Shown here in pieces: positions 38,311 to 50,656 of a stretch of 64,000 bases of DNA; position 1 is the stretch's first letter; each line of letters begins with the position of its first letter. The notes under the pieces were generated by a model. It had not been told where the DNA came from. It made no database searches and saw only the letters and a program-made list of their open reading frames with translations. The position numbers and the translations under genes were made by a program. This stretch comes from Penelope pileata (lineage: Eukaryota; Chordata; Aves; Galliformes; Cracidae). Where the stretch lies: positions 1,020,665 to 1,084,664 of the forward strand of contig WBMW01005037.1 of assembly GCA_013396635.1 (NCBI GenBank), read 5' to 3'.

Positions 38311-41300
38311 TATCGTTCCTCTACTGGCAGCAGTGTCAGACACTTCAGACAGCTTGAAGAGCTGGCAAGAAGGGGAGGAGGGGACTTGAAAGAACATGGG
38401 GAGATGAGAATTCCTTAAGGAAGCACAGGACAGACAGTATCTTGGTCTTTATCAAGTCATCCTATTGAAGAGAAGACTTCCAAGTCCCAAATATATGAAC
38501 TGAGTGGTCTGGCTAATGAAGCAATGCTGGCAGAGACTGAATGGAGCAATACAGAAACAGTTGTCTTTGGAAAACTGAAAGAAGGGACTTTTGGTTGAGA
38601 TTCAGAGGGCAGAAATGAGTTTACAGAGCACCCAGAATCCAGAATGGCTTTCCCACAAAACTGACTGCTTTGGGATTGGTAGCTCACAGAAGGCATTGGG
38701 GGACCAATGCATGCCAAATCTGCCACGTGCAGGAGGTGAGTAGGAGAGAGAGGGGAGAGGAGGCCAGTGCTGTGGGTGGGATGGGGATCTGCAGCACATG
38801 GAGTGCCGGGCTGGCGAATCCAAAATTTGCTGAAAGTGAAGCTCACGTAGCCAGGGATGATGTGGGCAAGCAGCTGAAGGCAGCTATGGGGATGAGCTTT
38901 GGGGAGTTGCTCACTGACATTGCTTATGGATAGGTTTTAGCATCTGTACAGATCCTTCGCACCATCAGAGGATTTTTTTTTTTTTGGAAAGGACAGATTC
39001 TAGCAACGTTATGTAGGAAGAAGCAGCATGAGCTGGCAGCACTGTTTCCACTGCAAAACTGTTAAACAAATAAGTGTTACAGAAGTAAACCTGTGAGAAA
39101 TAAAACATCTTTGTACTTTACTGAGCCAATTAAAAAAAAAAAAATCAGGGAACCCTTCCTACTACATGTATTAGAAATCTGTTTTAAAATCTGTTAAGTG
39201 GTTATTTTCAGTTGAAGGAAGTTATGTTGCTGTAATGTTTTCTCATTTGTTTCATCTCAAATATGTGAAACCTGCTGTTTCCTAAATAAGTAAAAGCAGA
39301 TGGAGCAGCCTCAGTGATAGGTTTTGCTGAACACTTCAGCACTGTTAGTTCAATTCTCACTTACTTAATGCTCTTACATTAGAGATCTACTTGAAGGTCG
39401 CGGTGTGGAATGTCTCACAAAGATAACATTGACAGGAAAAGTCAGTGAAATATATATATTAAAAAACAGTGTTTATCTAACATGTTTTATTCTTTGGAAT
39501 CTTTTAGTCCTAAGGATTTATTTGGCCAAATCATAACATACTATATCAGTGTTGTGCCAACCTCAAAATGAAACAGGAAAAAAAAAAAAGACAAAAAATA
39601 AGAAGAAGAATAATAAAAACATCATGAGTTAGTCTCCAGGTGTTTGTGAGATTGGCTGAAGGAGTTCCCGATTGTGTTGTAAAGTTCTTTCTCTGTTCCT
39701 TGGTTTCAAGGACTGTCAGGGGTATAGTAATTTCATATTTCCTAGGTTCTTGTATTGCACTTCACAAAGGTTTCTGTATGTTTGTTTTAAAGGAAAGCTT
39801 TCCAGGTAACCTAATTTCCAGGATTTACAAGAAAAAATAAATGTTGCAGGGCTTGTGCTGTCACTGGTAACAGTGATTCCCATAAACTCTCAGAGAATTC
39901 TCTGTGGTCTTCTTTTGTTTTGTTTTTTACTGCTTTCAATGTGAGGTAAGAGAATCAATTATTGGAGTCTGGAGGTCAGCAGTAAATTTTTAGTTGTGCA
40001 CATTATGATTTGTACAAATTAAGGCTCTGACCTTTTGATTTTATTTGCCTTTGGAGAGGAATTGCCAATGAATGTATTGGAAAGAGTGTTGCAGAGGAAA
40101 TGAGAAAGGTAAAGTGGGAAGATTTCCAAATGGAAATCAGTCCGAAATCGCATTCATGGATCTTTCTAAGAACATTAAATCTATATGCTACAATCCTGTC
40201 TCAACCAAAGTTATCAAATTCCCAGTGCCTCCAGTAGATTTTTCATCCCAGAGTACTGCTGAAGTATTTTGAGCCTTGATGCAAATATCTGATACAGCCT
40301 AATATCCATGTTATGGTGAATAAAGTGGACTTTGTGTGGGATAATAAATTTTCCTTCGTAACATCTACTCTTTTTTCAGGTACAGTAGATTATATTCATG
40401 TGTGATTTTTTTTTTATGCTAAGAATATCCTTTGAGTTGCAGAAGCATCTTAGCAGTCTTTATTTATTGAACTTGTATGACAAAAATATCAACTATAAAA
40501 TTCATCTTTCTCAAGGAATTGGTTTTGCCATCTGGTAGTCTTGAGTTACAGAGAAACTTCATTCCCACTGAGGGAAATGTAGAGGCTCCCTCCTCCCTCG
40601 ATATCATCTTTTCTTAAATCTAATAGTTTCAGTGAAAAAAGTAACAAATTTCCCAGATGAGACTGGGCTTCCATTAGCAGGACCCTGAGTTTATCTCAAG
40701 ATATGTGAAGAGAACAGCAGGGGTGGGTAGCATGATGTTCTTCTCTAGTTGCATTTGCTGTAAGAGCTCAGTTTCATTTATGTACACAATGCCCATGAAA
40801 CTAATATATTTAAGGATAGTGGAGCAACTTGCATTTTCTTAATGAGACTCATGATAGTCAACAGTGCAGGTCTTTTGAAAATGTTAGTGTAATAGAAGCT
40901 TTCTGTGGTTGGTATTACGTCTTCTCGTCTGCCTTAAAGGCTCTCTGGCAGATGGACTATGAGGAAAACAGTTTAAATGGGGACATGGGTTCAAAATAAC
41001 TAGCCATTTAATTGCTCTCTTTCAAAATCATTGTGTATCCTGAAGGTTTTACCACTAGCTAACAGTGCATTTACAGTTCTTAAGTTGTTCATTATAGAAA
41101 TGCAGTCAAGAGTCTTGTCTGAAGGGAACTGGCTTGAACATTCCCAAGATATTGTAAGCTGCAAGGCACAACTTTTTGTTTGGTTTGAAGCAAGGTACTT
41201 AGTGCTTTGCAATGAATTTTAATTGATTCCAGTTGCAGTTAGTTTTCAGCTCATCATTAAGGAGAGACTTGTTTAGTATGGGGCAAAATATCTCCCTGTT

Positions 41301-41330
41301 TTTCATTCTGACATATAGGACTTTATCCTC

Positions 41331-41470
41331 TGTTGGTGTAAATCAGCCCAAAGCTATTGACTGCAATGAAACTGCTGATTTATGCCACTTGACCTCCTCT
41401 TCTCTTTGCTGTTTTACATACAGAACACAGAGGGATTACTGACTATCGAGTGCCTGCAGAATCAGGCCCT
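41331..41470. repeat. Ancient hairpin-type amniote repeat
   Basis: GGTGTAAATCAGC at 41335-41347 and GCTGATTTATGCC at 41374-41386 are inverted copies (11 of 13 bases pair), around a core related to ATTGACTKCAATG. This arrangement, and an AGAATCAGGCCC word at 41458-41469, match an old palindromic repeat seen scattered in reptile and bird DNA. No terminal inverted repeats of a named DNA transposon are evident. I cannot name the family. Confidence 0.5.
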
Positions 41471-43700
41471 CCAAAACAAATTAGTCACATCTCTGTCCAA
41501 GCAGATTGCAATAAAACAAGAAATATGAGAAATGTTCTTAGAATAATTTTGAACATAATTTTTTTTACTGTGTTTCTTTTCAAAAGAACTAAAATGTGGT
41601 CTCTTACAGATAAATATAAATGAGTAGACCAGTGAATTTGGATGAAATCATACCTTTTTAAAGATGCAAATTGAAAATTAAGCCTCAAAACAATAGATTC
41701 CTCCTGGGCCTTTCAGGAAGGATTGTATATGCTCATCAGACTCTGGTGCCAGGTTGCAAATTTTATTTCATAGTGAATTCCATGGGAGAGCTGCTGGAGC
41801 TCGCTTTTATGATGAAAAGAGAAAGATCTATTGAAAATGTGTAGCTTTTCCTACAATCTGGATCATCTTTTTAGGAAGGATATCCTTTTATGAAGAAGGA
41901 ACAGTAATGTAAAGTGTTGGATTTACTGTACTTTGGGCTTTTGCATTAAAACCCATCCTGTTGTGCAGAAGTTCATTCTGGTAAGGGAAGATCTCATCTT
42001 TGTCCACAGTTTGTGTCCATGCCTATGACTGATCTTTTTACTCATGCTATTGTGGAGGTATTTTCTTTCCATCTTTTGCGTCTCTCCATCTTTTTCATTT
42101 TTCTCAGTTTCACCCTGGGAAGATTTTTTTTCCAAGGTACTTTACAATGTCTTTTGATCACAGTCATTCAACTTTTAAAGTCCATCTCCTAAAACTGAGA
42201 ATAAAGAAGGGGAAGAATCTGTTCATAAACTGTTCCATGCAAAACATAGTAACAGCAAATTAAAATTGGCAAAATTGGTAGATTCCAATAGAAGAAACTC
42301 CAAGCAGAAGAAAAAGAAATTACCCCTATGCAAAATTATGGTCTCTAAGCAAGGAAGAAAAGCTTGATAGTCTGGTTCATGGTGGTAGGGACACAGCAGT
42401 GCTGTTAGTTGTTTCAAGAGTGCTGTTGTCCTGCTTTTGCCATTGACTGGTGCTCTTCATGGAATATGGATATGAGATGAATGTGGGAAAGAAAATAACA
42501 GTGGGTTTGAAACAGCAAATCCTAAGAGTAAGCTGGAAATTTCTCTCAAACTTCCCGTTGGCCATTGGCTACGTTTGAAATGAATCTCAGACTTGGACTT
42601 GCATGATTTCAGTGTTTGATCTTTACAGTATATTGCTGTTAATATAAGATATGAAGAAGCAGTATATTTTGGTTTGGTGTAGTATAAAACATTCATAGTA
42701 CCACCCAGCAGCTGTTGACTGCAGAAAGCAACATAGCTTCAAGAGAAAGGTACAATTCTGATTACAGAGGAAATATTTCCATGATCTCTGATGCTGTATT
42801 CACAAAATTCTTCTGTTTGTGGATAGCTCCAGTTGTTGCAGATCAGGTTTAAATCCTCAATTTTACTGGACAATTCTGGAGCAAAGTCAAGAGTTAATAA
42901 GGCAGGAAAGCATTCAGGACATCTCTAATTCTGCTGTTACAAGTGCTGTTCATTGGTAATTTGACAAACTGACCTCTTTATACGTAGCTTCAGTTTGGGT
43001 GCTGGTTATAGTAATTCTTGTTGTGCAGCTGCAATATTAATAAGCCCATGAAATATTGTAAGTGCAGCAGTAAGCTTGGCATACAGGGGAAACAAGAAAG
43101 GAAGTGTTTTAAAAATGTTATTTTGCATCTGTTTTTCAATGCACCAAAAATGTTTTTTAATTTTTGAATTCCCAAGCTCAGTGGTGTTACTAGCTGAGAA
43201 AAGGACTGGGCCCTACGTTATAAATGAGCATATAAAGCTCATTCACTAGACAGCCTGTCCTCTCATCAGGGCAGTATCTGGGTGAGGCACACAGTGTGCT
43301 GCAGCCTCTCCTCTTAGCCCTGGCTGGTTCGCTTGTGGGTATCCAGTCAATCCCAGTGAGTACTTGTGCTGTAGCCAGGCTAAGACACATGGAAGCAGGG
43401 TCAGGTGATGCCCCAGGTGGATTATTCTCAGCAAGACTGCCTAGCTTTGTTAATATTCCAGTGTGAAGTGTTCGGTTCAATGCAGATAACATACTACAGT
43501 TAGAATTTAGTTGCAAAGAAACACGAGAACATACCCTGATGTGCCTGTGCCATAGAAAGTTTAACTTGCATCATTGGGAAGACAGAGCATTAAGTAAATG
43601 AAATAGGAGCAATAACTTCCAGATTACCGAAGAAGTGTATGCCTAGGCATTTTAAAAGTAATGGTGATGTTCCATCAGCTCCTGAGAAATATATCAAAGG

Positions 43701-43792
43701 TTCATAGATTTTAAAGCCAGAAGGCACTGTTAGATCATCTGTTCTGACAACCTGCATAACAAGCTAAAAACTTTTCCAGTAATTGCATCAAA
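43701..43792 (-). repeat. Old CR1 LINE 3' tail of reptilian type
   Basis: The plus strand reads TTCATAGATTTTAAAGCCAG, then AAGGCACTGTTAGATCATCT, GTTCTGACAACCTGCATAAC and AGTAATTGCATCAA. This is the order of the reverse complement of an ancient CR1 tail (..tttaaggccagaagg.. gatcatctagtctgac.. ctgtataaca.. ttac..gcatcaa) that is common in turtles and crocodilians and survives as diverged copies in birds. The element lies on the minus strand with one trace of the terminal unit (TCATAGAT). It is much older than the other CR1 copies here. Confidence 0.7.
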
Positions 43793-46105
43793 CATACACA
43801 AAAATATGAAAGAAAACAATTCTGATTAAACAGCAAGAAATGTGCACGTTAAAGGTGTCGTTGTTTCTCCAGTCTTCAGTTTGCTGAAGTTTTATTTGCT
43901 CACATGATGCAAATTGGATCTACAGGCTGACTCATCCAGCAAAACCTGAATTTTGATTCCTTGTTTCATCGTTTATAGCCTTTAGGTGGATTGGATGTTT
44001 TTATGTACAAAGAAGTTGTTTCACACAAAGGTGGTTTAGTCCTGAAGGGGAGAAGCATGAACTGAGCAGCTGGAGCTAGCCAGCATAGCCAACTCTGTAG
44101 ACATCCAGACTTTCCCCATGTCATTGCTTGTGGGCGTTGCAAAGTACCTAAAGACTTTTAGAAACAAGAAATGATAATTTTCAGATCTTAACTTTTTTGT
44201 TTCACTAGAAAAAATAAAGACCCGAATCACTTTTTAAGTATCAGGGGTCTGTCTGCTTGTGGAGCCCATTCCATAATTTCCTTCAGGTTTAGATTCAGTG
44301 TGAGCTCTTTGTCTGAATTATGTCTTATGCCAACTTTCATTTTCTTACCCTGCTCCACACCCCAAGTGATTTTATTTTATAGTTTGCTGTTGAAGTATGC
44401 CTTCACCCAAACTCTGGGAATGGTATGCATATGGATCATTTACAAATAAATCTGTGTACAGAAAATATAGATTGCCAAGTAGGCAAAACATAAAGATGTT
44501 TGTGTACTCATAATTTTGTTAGTGCTACCGAACACAACACTTAAGCAGAATTAAGTGCTGTGTGGCTTTCCTGCAAAACATACATTCAAAGAGGAAAACC
44601 ACCTGCATTAATTTTCATTTCCACCTGTCACTGCACGCCAGTCCTCACTGTCTGTCAGGATTTATATAAATGGCTGATGTGGTGTCTGGGGATCACGTGT
44701 TGTGCTTGGAGGAAACACACTCTGAACTGAGGTGCTGCTGGTATTATTTAGCTTCTCTGAACTCCATCTACTTAGCTGTTGTTGATGCAGGTGTCCAAGG
44801 CTACCTGGATGTTCATCCAGTTTTTGCCATAGCTACAAGGTGAGCTTAGTACAGGATAGCTGTCAGATCAAAACTGTATCAAATCTGAAATTTCACACAG
44901 GCCATTTTATAAAATGCTTTTCATATAGCACTAGTGGTGGGCTGATGGTTATGATGAGTTTATATAGTGATAAAATCATTCAATGGTATGTTTGTCAGCT
45001 GTGTCAGGCTAACAGAAATGTCTTGAACATCATCTCTTGCAATTTATGCTCTGAAGAAACTATTCTACAAATATATTTGAATTTCAGATAATTCTAATAT
45101 ATCGGAGAAACATTATTTTCTTCTGCAGAGCCGGTGGTAGTTGTCTCTGTGTTTTCATAGAGGTGCAATTTCCATTACTCTGCATCCTAATCAGATGGTG
45201 TGGCATGCTGTCTTTCTTCTTCCCTCTCCTCAGTTTTGTTTCTGTATGTTTGACATAATTGTTCAGGCAAAATACACTGCAGATGGATTGTAGAAAGCTT
45301 ACATTTAAATAAATTGAACAAAATACTCACTAAAATCACTTACTGATGTGGATGTGGTAAGCTTGAAGATGCTCTTAGTTTTTTGGTTAAGTGAGTGATC
45401 ATGGCTAGGTTTTCCTCAGCAGTATTTAATAGTCCATTAAAGACCCTTTGAAATAGGGCTTGCCTGAGAAACTGCGGATGGAAGGATGCTCCTGCTTTTA
45501 GCACTGATTGATACTGACTTGCCCAGCAGCCCCACCTGAAACAACTTACAGCAGGAGGTGAGATATGTCTCTTTCAGCCACACTATTAACCATGAGAGGG
45601 AAAAGATTATTCACAGATGAAAAATTATAAATTTAATAGAGGCCACTTATGATGTGACCACAGCTTGTTTATACTCCTGTTCACAAGGAGACTTTCAAGG
45701 CTTAATCTTCTTCTTTAATCATCAAACCTCACCTGTGAGAGCACGTTGTGAGCTGGCACTGAAATCTCTATGCAAGGATGAATCCATCTCATGTTCAAGA
45801 GAAATTCAGGGCGGTGTGAGTCTGATTTTCTTTCAGTGCTTGATAGTTGATAATAAGCAAAATTCCATGAGACTTTTTTAAAGAAGCATTTCATGCATTG
45901 AGTGCCGAGTTGATCTTTGCAAATAGACTTCATGTAGAAATGGCCATTATTTATTAAATTTGTTGGACTTTCCCCTTTTGTCAGTAGCAGCATGGTCTTT
46001 ACTTCAGATTGGTGTCTTTCATCTGTACCTGCTTTCTAACATCATTTAATCCATTTTCCTGTTGAAACTCTGAATACAAGGACCATCCAATACCTCCAGA
46101 TATAT

Positions 46106-46130
46106 AAAAAAAAAAAAAAAAAAAAAAAAA
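46106..46130 (+). repeat. Uninterrupted A25 run
   Basis: Twenty-five A residues follow CCAGATATAT, with pyrimidine-rich sequence after them (CCCTGCATCTCTACTTG). No AATAAA lies within the preceding 40 bases and I recognise no mRNA-like sequence upstream, so a processed pseudogene is not supported. Simple expansion of a short A run is more likely. Confidence 0.92.
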
Positions 46131-49015
46131 CCCTGCATCTCTACTTGTTCCACCTCTCTCTACCACCAAACCCCACCCAAATACGCTTTAATAGCAATTT
46201 CTTTTTGGAATTTTGACGAGATTTTTCTTATCTATGATGAGACTTCAATCTAGAGCGGCACTTGTGAGTTACAGTGAGTGTTGTTGCAATGCCACCTAAG
46301 GGAAGATGCCAAGAAAGAGGGAAATCATCACTTTATTATGGGCAGTAGGTGGTTAAGTTAGAGCAGACAGCAAAGCCAAATGTCTAAATTTACAATAAAT
46401 ACAAGAGTTGAGAAATGTCTTGTCATGGGATAGAAAAGGTAGAATCAAAGATGCAATTTGCAGTGGCAATAAACATCCAGGGCAGACGTATTGCCCCTGG
46501 CATAGGTCACAAGCAAAGAGACAGATGAATAGTAACAGATATGTGGCATCTTCTCCACATTTACCTAAATTTCATGCTATGCCAGCTGTTAGTTTCCCAT
46601 TCCAGGCACCTTGCTTCACTGAGGCTGGCTCTGTGTTTCTTACCAGCACCAATATCGAAAGGTTTATTGAATTTTATTAAGGTACCAAATGCCCTTGCTG
46701 CCCTCAGTGCTGGCATCTCTCTGCTTGCTGGCAGTGGACTTGGTGAGGCTGGCAGCAGTGGTGGTTCTAGAGCCCTGCCTGTGCGCAGTGCTTTGTGTAC
46801 GTGGCTGGGGGACAGCTTGGAGTCGTAAGTCAGATCTGAGTAATCACCGTGCTGCTCTCAGTGTGCTGCCCAGAGCTATTGACTCCTCCTTGAAAGGTCT
46901 CTGCTGCTTAGGAAGTTAAAGCATGTTTTAAAATAGATGCAGTGCAGTCCTGGCTTGGAGGGCTGGCATACATGAAAATGCTTTGATAATTGATTTAATC
47001 AGAAAATTAAGTTCATGTTAAACATCATTAGTTCAGAATATTTTGGATATTTTTTTTTCAATAAAGAACCTGAAGCTCGTTTTTAGGCAGCAATGACAGC
47101 TGAGCTTTTTGGAGGTTGGAAATGAATGCTAACACACCCTGAGGCATGTATAAAAAGGTCCATGTTGTTCATGGATAGGGTCATTGGAGAGGCACAGAAC
47201 AAGCTGTCAGTTACAACGTGCAAGGAACTATTTGTTCCTGTTCATTTTCAGTGGCTAAATGCTGCTGCTTCCCTCTTTCTTTTCTTCTGACAGTTCTTTT
47301 GTCATGCTGTCTTGCAGGGGTGGAGGGGACATAAACCATTTATTATTTCAGAGTAGTCCTAAGGCTTGTCTTTTCTCTTGCAGTTGATATCCTTTGGCAA
47401 AGGGTGTAATTCAGGCAGCTCGGATCCCTGTTGTGCGGCTGCCCAGTGGGGATGGGCAGAGGGGGAGGACCGTGGGTGCTGTGGCAACAGCTTCTTCTCT
47501 TAACCTCAGAACTTCACTCATGGTATCTCAGGGATGGGTTATGGAAGAAACAGCTGGCAACACCTGTATTAGTTCTGTGCATTTCTGTTGCCACTGAGCA
47601 ATCTGTGCAAGTGGCTGTGTGCATTGAGGGTGTTGCAGATGTTGCAACAGCTGCTGCGGTGCTGAGTTTGGTGGAGTCCTCCTGAGGGCTCTGAAGCTCA
47701 GAGTGGTGGCCATGGCCAGGCACAAGGACTGTGGCTTCTGCATCACCTCATCTGACTTCTCAGGGCTGATGTGAAAAGTTGGAGCAGGTCAAAGCGGGAA
47801 TTTGTGGGTCAGATTTGCTTGCAGGTTCAGGAAAAGAGGTCACTCCTTAATCCTCCTCGTGTGTGCGTGGGTACAGAGATGTCTCTGCGGTGATTCGTTT
47901 CTTTTTTTTTTTTGTAAAACATAAACAGATATCTGAGTTTGAGCAAATGAAAATAATCAAATGTAGAGAGCAGTAATTTTTATCCAATGTATCTTTCTTT
48001 GTCTTAACATTAGTCCCCGCCTTCAGCTTTCATGTTGGAAATCAAGATGTATTTTGCTAGCTGTAAAGATCTGAGCCTGAAAGGCAATAGCTACATTCAC
48101 AGTCTCAAAGTGTGAGCACACTTGGGGAGCAAGTACAAAACTGGAGGCTGGTGTTCTGGCAGTGTCACTTAGAGCAATCTTGTTGGTACTACCTGCATAT
48201 CTCCTTGGGTCTGTATGCTAAAGAGACAAAACTGTTGAGAACAGAAGTGGCTGCCTGGTGGCTGCTGCCAGGTTTGCAGCACCCTGCAGGTACAGGTATG
48301 CTGGCTTTGTACAGTTCTCACTGGGTAGATAAGGAGCTCTATTCCCTCACTTAAAAATGCAGAAGGGGAGGGGAAGGCGTGTTACATCTGTGAAATTGAA
48401 CTGTTTGAAATAGCTATATCAAAATGCCTGAGCTCCTTTAAATGGAGCAACAGGAGAAAGATACACTTTTGGTAGCATTGCCATTGTGTACAGCAAGGCT
48501 CTGAGCATCTGAAAACCATGCTGTCCTGCCCATTATCAGCCTGGAATTCCAGGTAGCCTTGTAGCAAAGAAACAAAACAAAAAGCCCGCTATGTAGAGGT
48601 GTTGTGCTATAAACAGTCATCTTGCGCAGACAGTGGCTTGCTTTTAGCGTTTGAGTAGCTTTCATCTCCTCTTAGAGGCAGCTCCAGTTAATGTTGATAT
48701 AAAACTGCCTGTTAATTGGAGTACACGGAGATAATGGTAGGAATAATCTCTAAGTAAACTCTTAAAAGCTCTGGAAAAGAGCATTTAAAAAAAAAAAAAT
48801 CTCTCCCCAAAACCTGAGTTTGCACTCTGCTTTGAAGATAGACTCATCAGTGTGCGAAGCAGACTTCTGCCTTGAGGCCATTTATAGTGCCGAAGCTTGT
48901 GAAGCTAAAACAGTTTGATGTGTAATTGCAGGAGGAAATGGAAAACCTGCTGAGCATGGCAGGATGTAGTGCCTTATCACCCTTTATGTGCATCCAGTGC
49001 TTGCTGAAATTGCCA

Positions 49016-49091
49016 GCGGATCCGCAACATCGACAGAACGGTGACATTTTTCATGGGCCGCCGTGTTCTGAATCAACACTGCAACAGTGCG
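49016..49091. other. CpG-retaining patch
   Basis: Seven CpG dinucleotides occur in about 75 bases (near 49017, 49023, 49031, 49039, 49059, 49062 and 49090), inside sequence that otherwise loses almost all its CpGs. It is flanked by AT-rich, non-repetitive DNA (for example GCATATAATTTATAGC at 49261-49276). It is too short to be a CpG island. A constrained or unmethylated regulatory element is a reasonable guess. No coding frame with a recognisable domain covers it. Confidence 0.4.
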
Positions 49092-50120
49092 ATTAGAGTA
49101 GGTAAAGTAGGGGGAACAATCAAAGAGTTGCATGTGACAGATCAGGTTTTAGTCATTCCCTGCTCCTTATTGCCTGCTGTCTTGTGTGATATGCAAAACA
49201 GCTTCTCCAGACGCATTACACCTTCACATTACCTGAAAATTGAATTTTATTTGGTGGCCTGCATATAATTTATAGCACTCTTCCAATGCACTTCAGTTCT
49301 CATTTAGCTAAAAGTGTGTTCTTTATTTTCTACTGGCAGGGAAAGAGAGAAATAAAACTGAATATTCGGCACCACTTACAGTGTATAAGAACCAGGCTAT
49401 TGAAGTTTTAAGCTGCTTGGATACGTTATTGACAAGAACTGTCTATTCTGGAGTTAAGTACACGATGTATTTGATTCCCAGAGGTATCATCTCTCCCTAG
49501 TAATTAATCAGGGAAAATGCCCTGACTCTGAATAGTTATGGGCCTGTTAGTGCTAAAAAATATAAATGGAAATTGAACATAACAGATGAAGCAGAAGCAG
49601 GGGTCCAGGCTGAGAACCTGGGAGCAAGCTTTGCAGCAAAGGGAGGAAAAAGGTATTTTAATTATTCAAATAGAGTACTTCCTCCACTGAGCATTTCACT
49701 ATATGGAAAAATGTACTGTAAATAATTTACTGCTTGTATTGTTTTGTGTGTAGTACCTGCTGTTGGAACCAGCCGTTGGACCAGCACACATTGTACAGCC
49801 ACGCGTTCTGAAACACATAACACTTGCAACACAGCATCCCTATATCAACAAGCTACTTACATACGGAAGAACTGGCAGTGAAATTTCATTTCGAATGCAA
49901 AATAAATATTTATAGCTAAAAGTTTAGGGTCTTCATTTATTTCTCTTCCACCTTAAAGCACAATGCAATGGGCTGTAAAAGATACTGGGAAGTTTACTCA
50001 GTGAACAGAAAGTTAATTGAATATCAGGATCCATGGGAGAGCTGGTCAATAGGCAAAATAAGTCATTAGGAAGAGAAAAGTAGATAGCAAACTGTGCTGG
50101 AGAAGTAGCAAAACTTGTGA

Positions 50121-50125
50121 CTGGC
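50121..50125. repeat. Left copy of 5-bp target-site duplication (CTGGC)
   Basis: CTGGC directly borders the LTR at 50126-50651 and is repeated exactly at 50652-50656. A 5-bp duplication is typical of ERVL-type integrases. Confidence 0.8.
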
Positions 50126-50651
50126 TATCGTGGTTAGAGCCAGCAGCAGCTGAATGCCACACGTCCTTTCACTCACTCCCCCACCTCCCAGCTGAGATGG
50201 GGGAGAGAACTGGGGAAAAAAGGTAGAACTTGTGGGTTAAAATGGAAACTATTTACTAAGAAAAGGAAAAATTGAATAAAAGTAACAGTAATTATAGTTA
50301 TATGCAAGTGGTGCACAAAGCAATTGCTCACCACCTGCTGACCGATGCCCAGCCTGTCCGCGAGCAGCAATTTTTCCCTGGCTAACTCCCCTCAGTTTTG
50401 CAGTTTTTTCACATGATGTTGTACGGTATGGAATATCCCTCTGGCCAATTTAGGTCAGCTCCCCTCGTCCGGTCCCCTCCCAGCTCCTTGTGCCCCCCTC
50501 CCAAGTCCCATTGCTGGCAGGGCAGTGTGAGAAGTTGAGAAACTGAAATGTCCTTGGTTCCATACAGCACTGTCCAGCAGTGCAAACACCAGTACTTATC
50601 AGTTCTATTTTCAACTTTGGACGACTTTGGCTCCAGCTGGAAACTAAGACA
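50126..50651 (-). mobile_element. Solo LTR, same family as the one at 36.8 kb, inverted
   Basis: Read on the minus strand, the 526-bp block begins TGTCTTAGTTTCCAGC (50651 downwards) and ends TAACCACGATA (50126). Shared blocks with the plus-strand copy, in the same order, include GGAGCTGGGAGGGGAC, GGGATATTCCATA, CATCATGTG, GGCTGGGCATCGG, CTTAGTAAATAG and TCTCTCCCCCATC. The exact CTGGC duplication on both sides proves its borders and its origin as an insertion. The terminal CA has decayed to TA. The TATA-like box of the sister copy is replaced by an A-run here (GTGAAAAAACTGC), so its promoter is probably dead. No internal retroviral sequence is present: recombination removed it. Frames of 65-144 codons across it are passive. 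Confidence 0.93.
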
Positions 50652-50656
50652 CTGGC
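50652..50656. repeat. Right copy of 5-bp target-site duplication (CTGGC)
   Basis: Exact repeat of 50121-50125, bordering the 5' end of the minus-strand LTR. Confidence 0.8.

Larger units (their letters stand above)
37338..50120. other. Gene-free sequence between the two solo LTRs
   Basis: About 12.8 kb without a supported gene. Besides the old repeats at 38.2, 41.3 and 43.7 kb it holds an A/GA-rich stretch at 39577-39620, T13 at 38973-38985, A13 at 39132-39144, A25 at 46106-46130 and T runs near 47.9 kb. A GC-richer segment at about 47400-47760 opens several overlapping frames of 67-84 codons on both strands. A pyrimidine tract plus AG near 47374-47384 precedes one, but no conserved protein is visible. 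Confidence 0.5.

Noticed and set aside
38457..38933. Serine/proline-rich 129-codon minus-strand frame
   Set aside because: It overlaps an 87-codon frame on the plus strand, has no recognisable domain and no clear splice sites.
47385..47760. Acceptor-like TCTTTTCTCTTGCAG and GC-richer frames at 47.4-47.7 kb
   Set aside because: The frame directly after the acceptor stops after 38 codons, and the other frames on both strands overlap one another. This is a composition effect.
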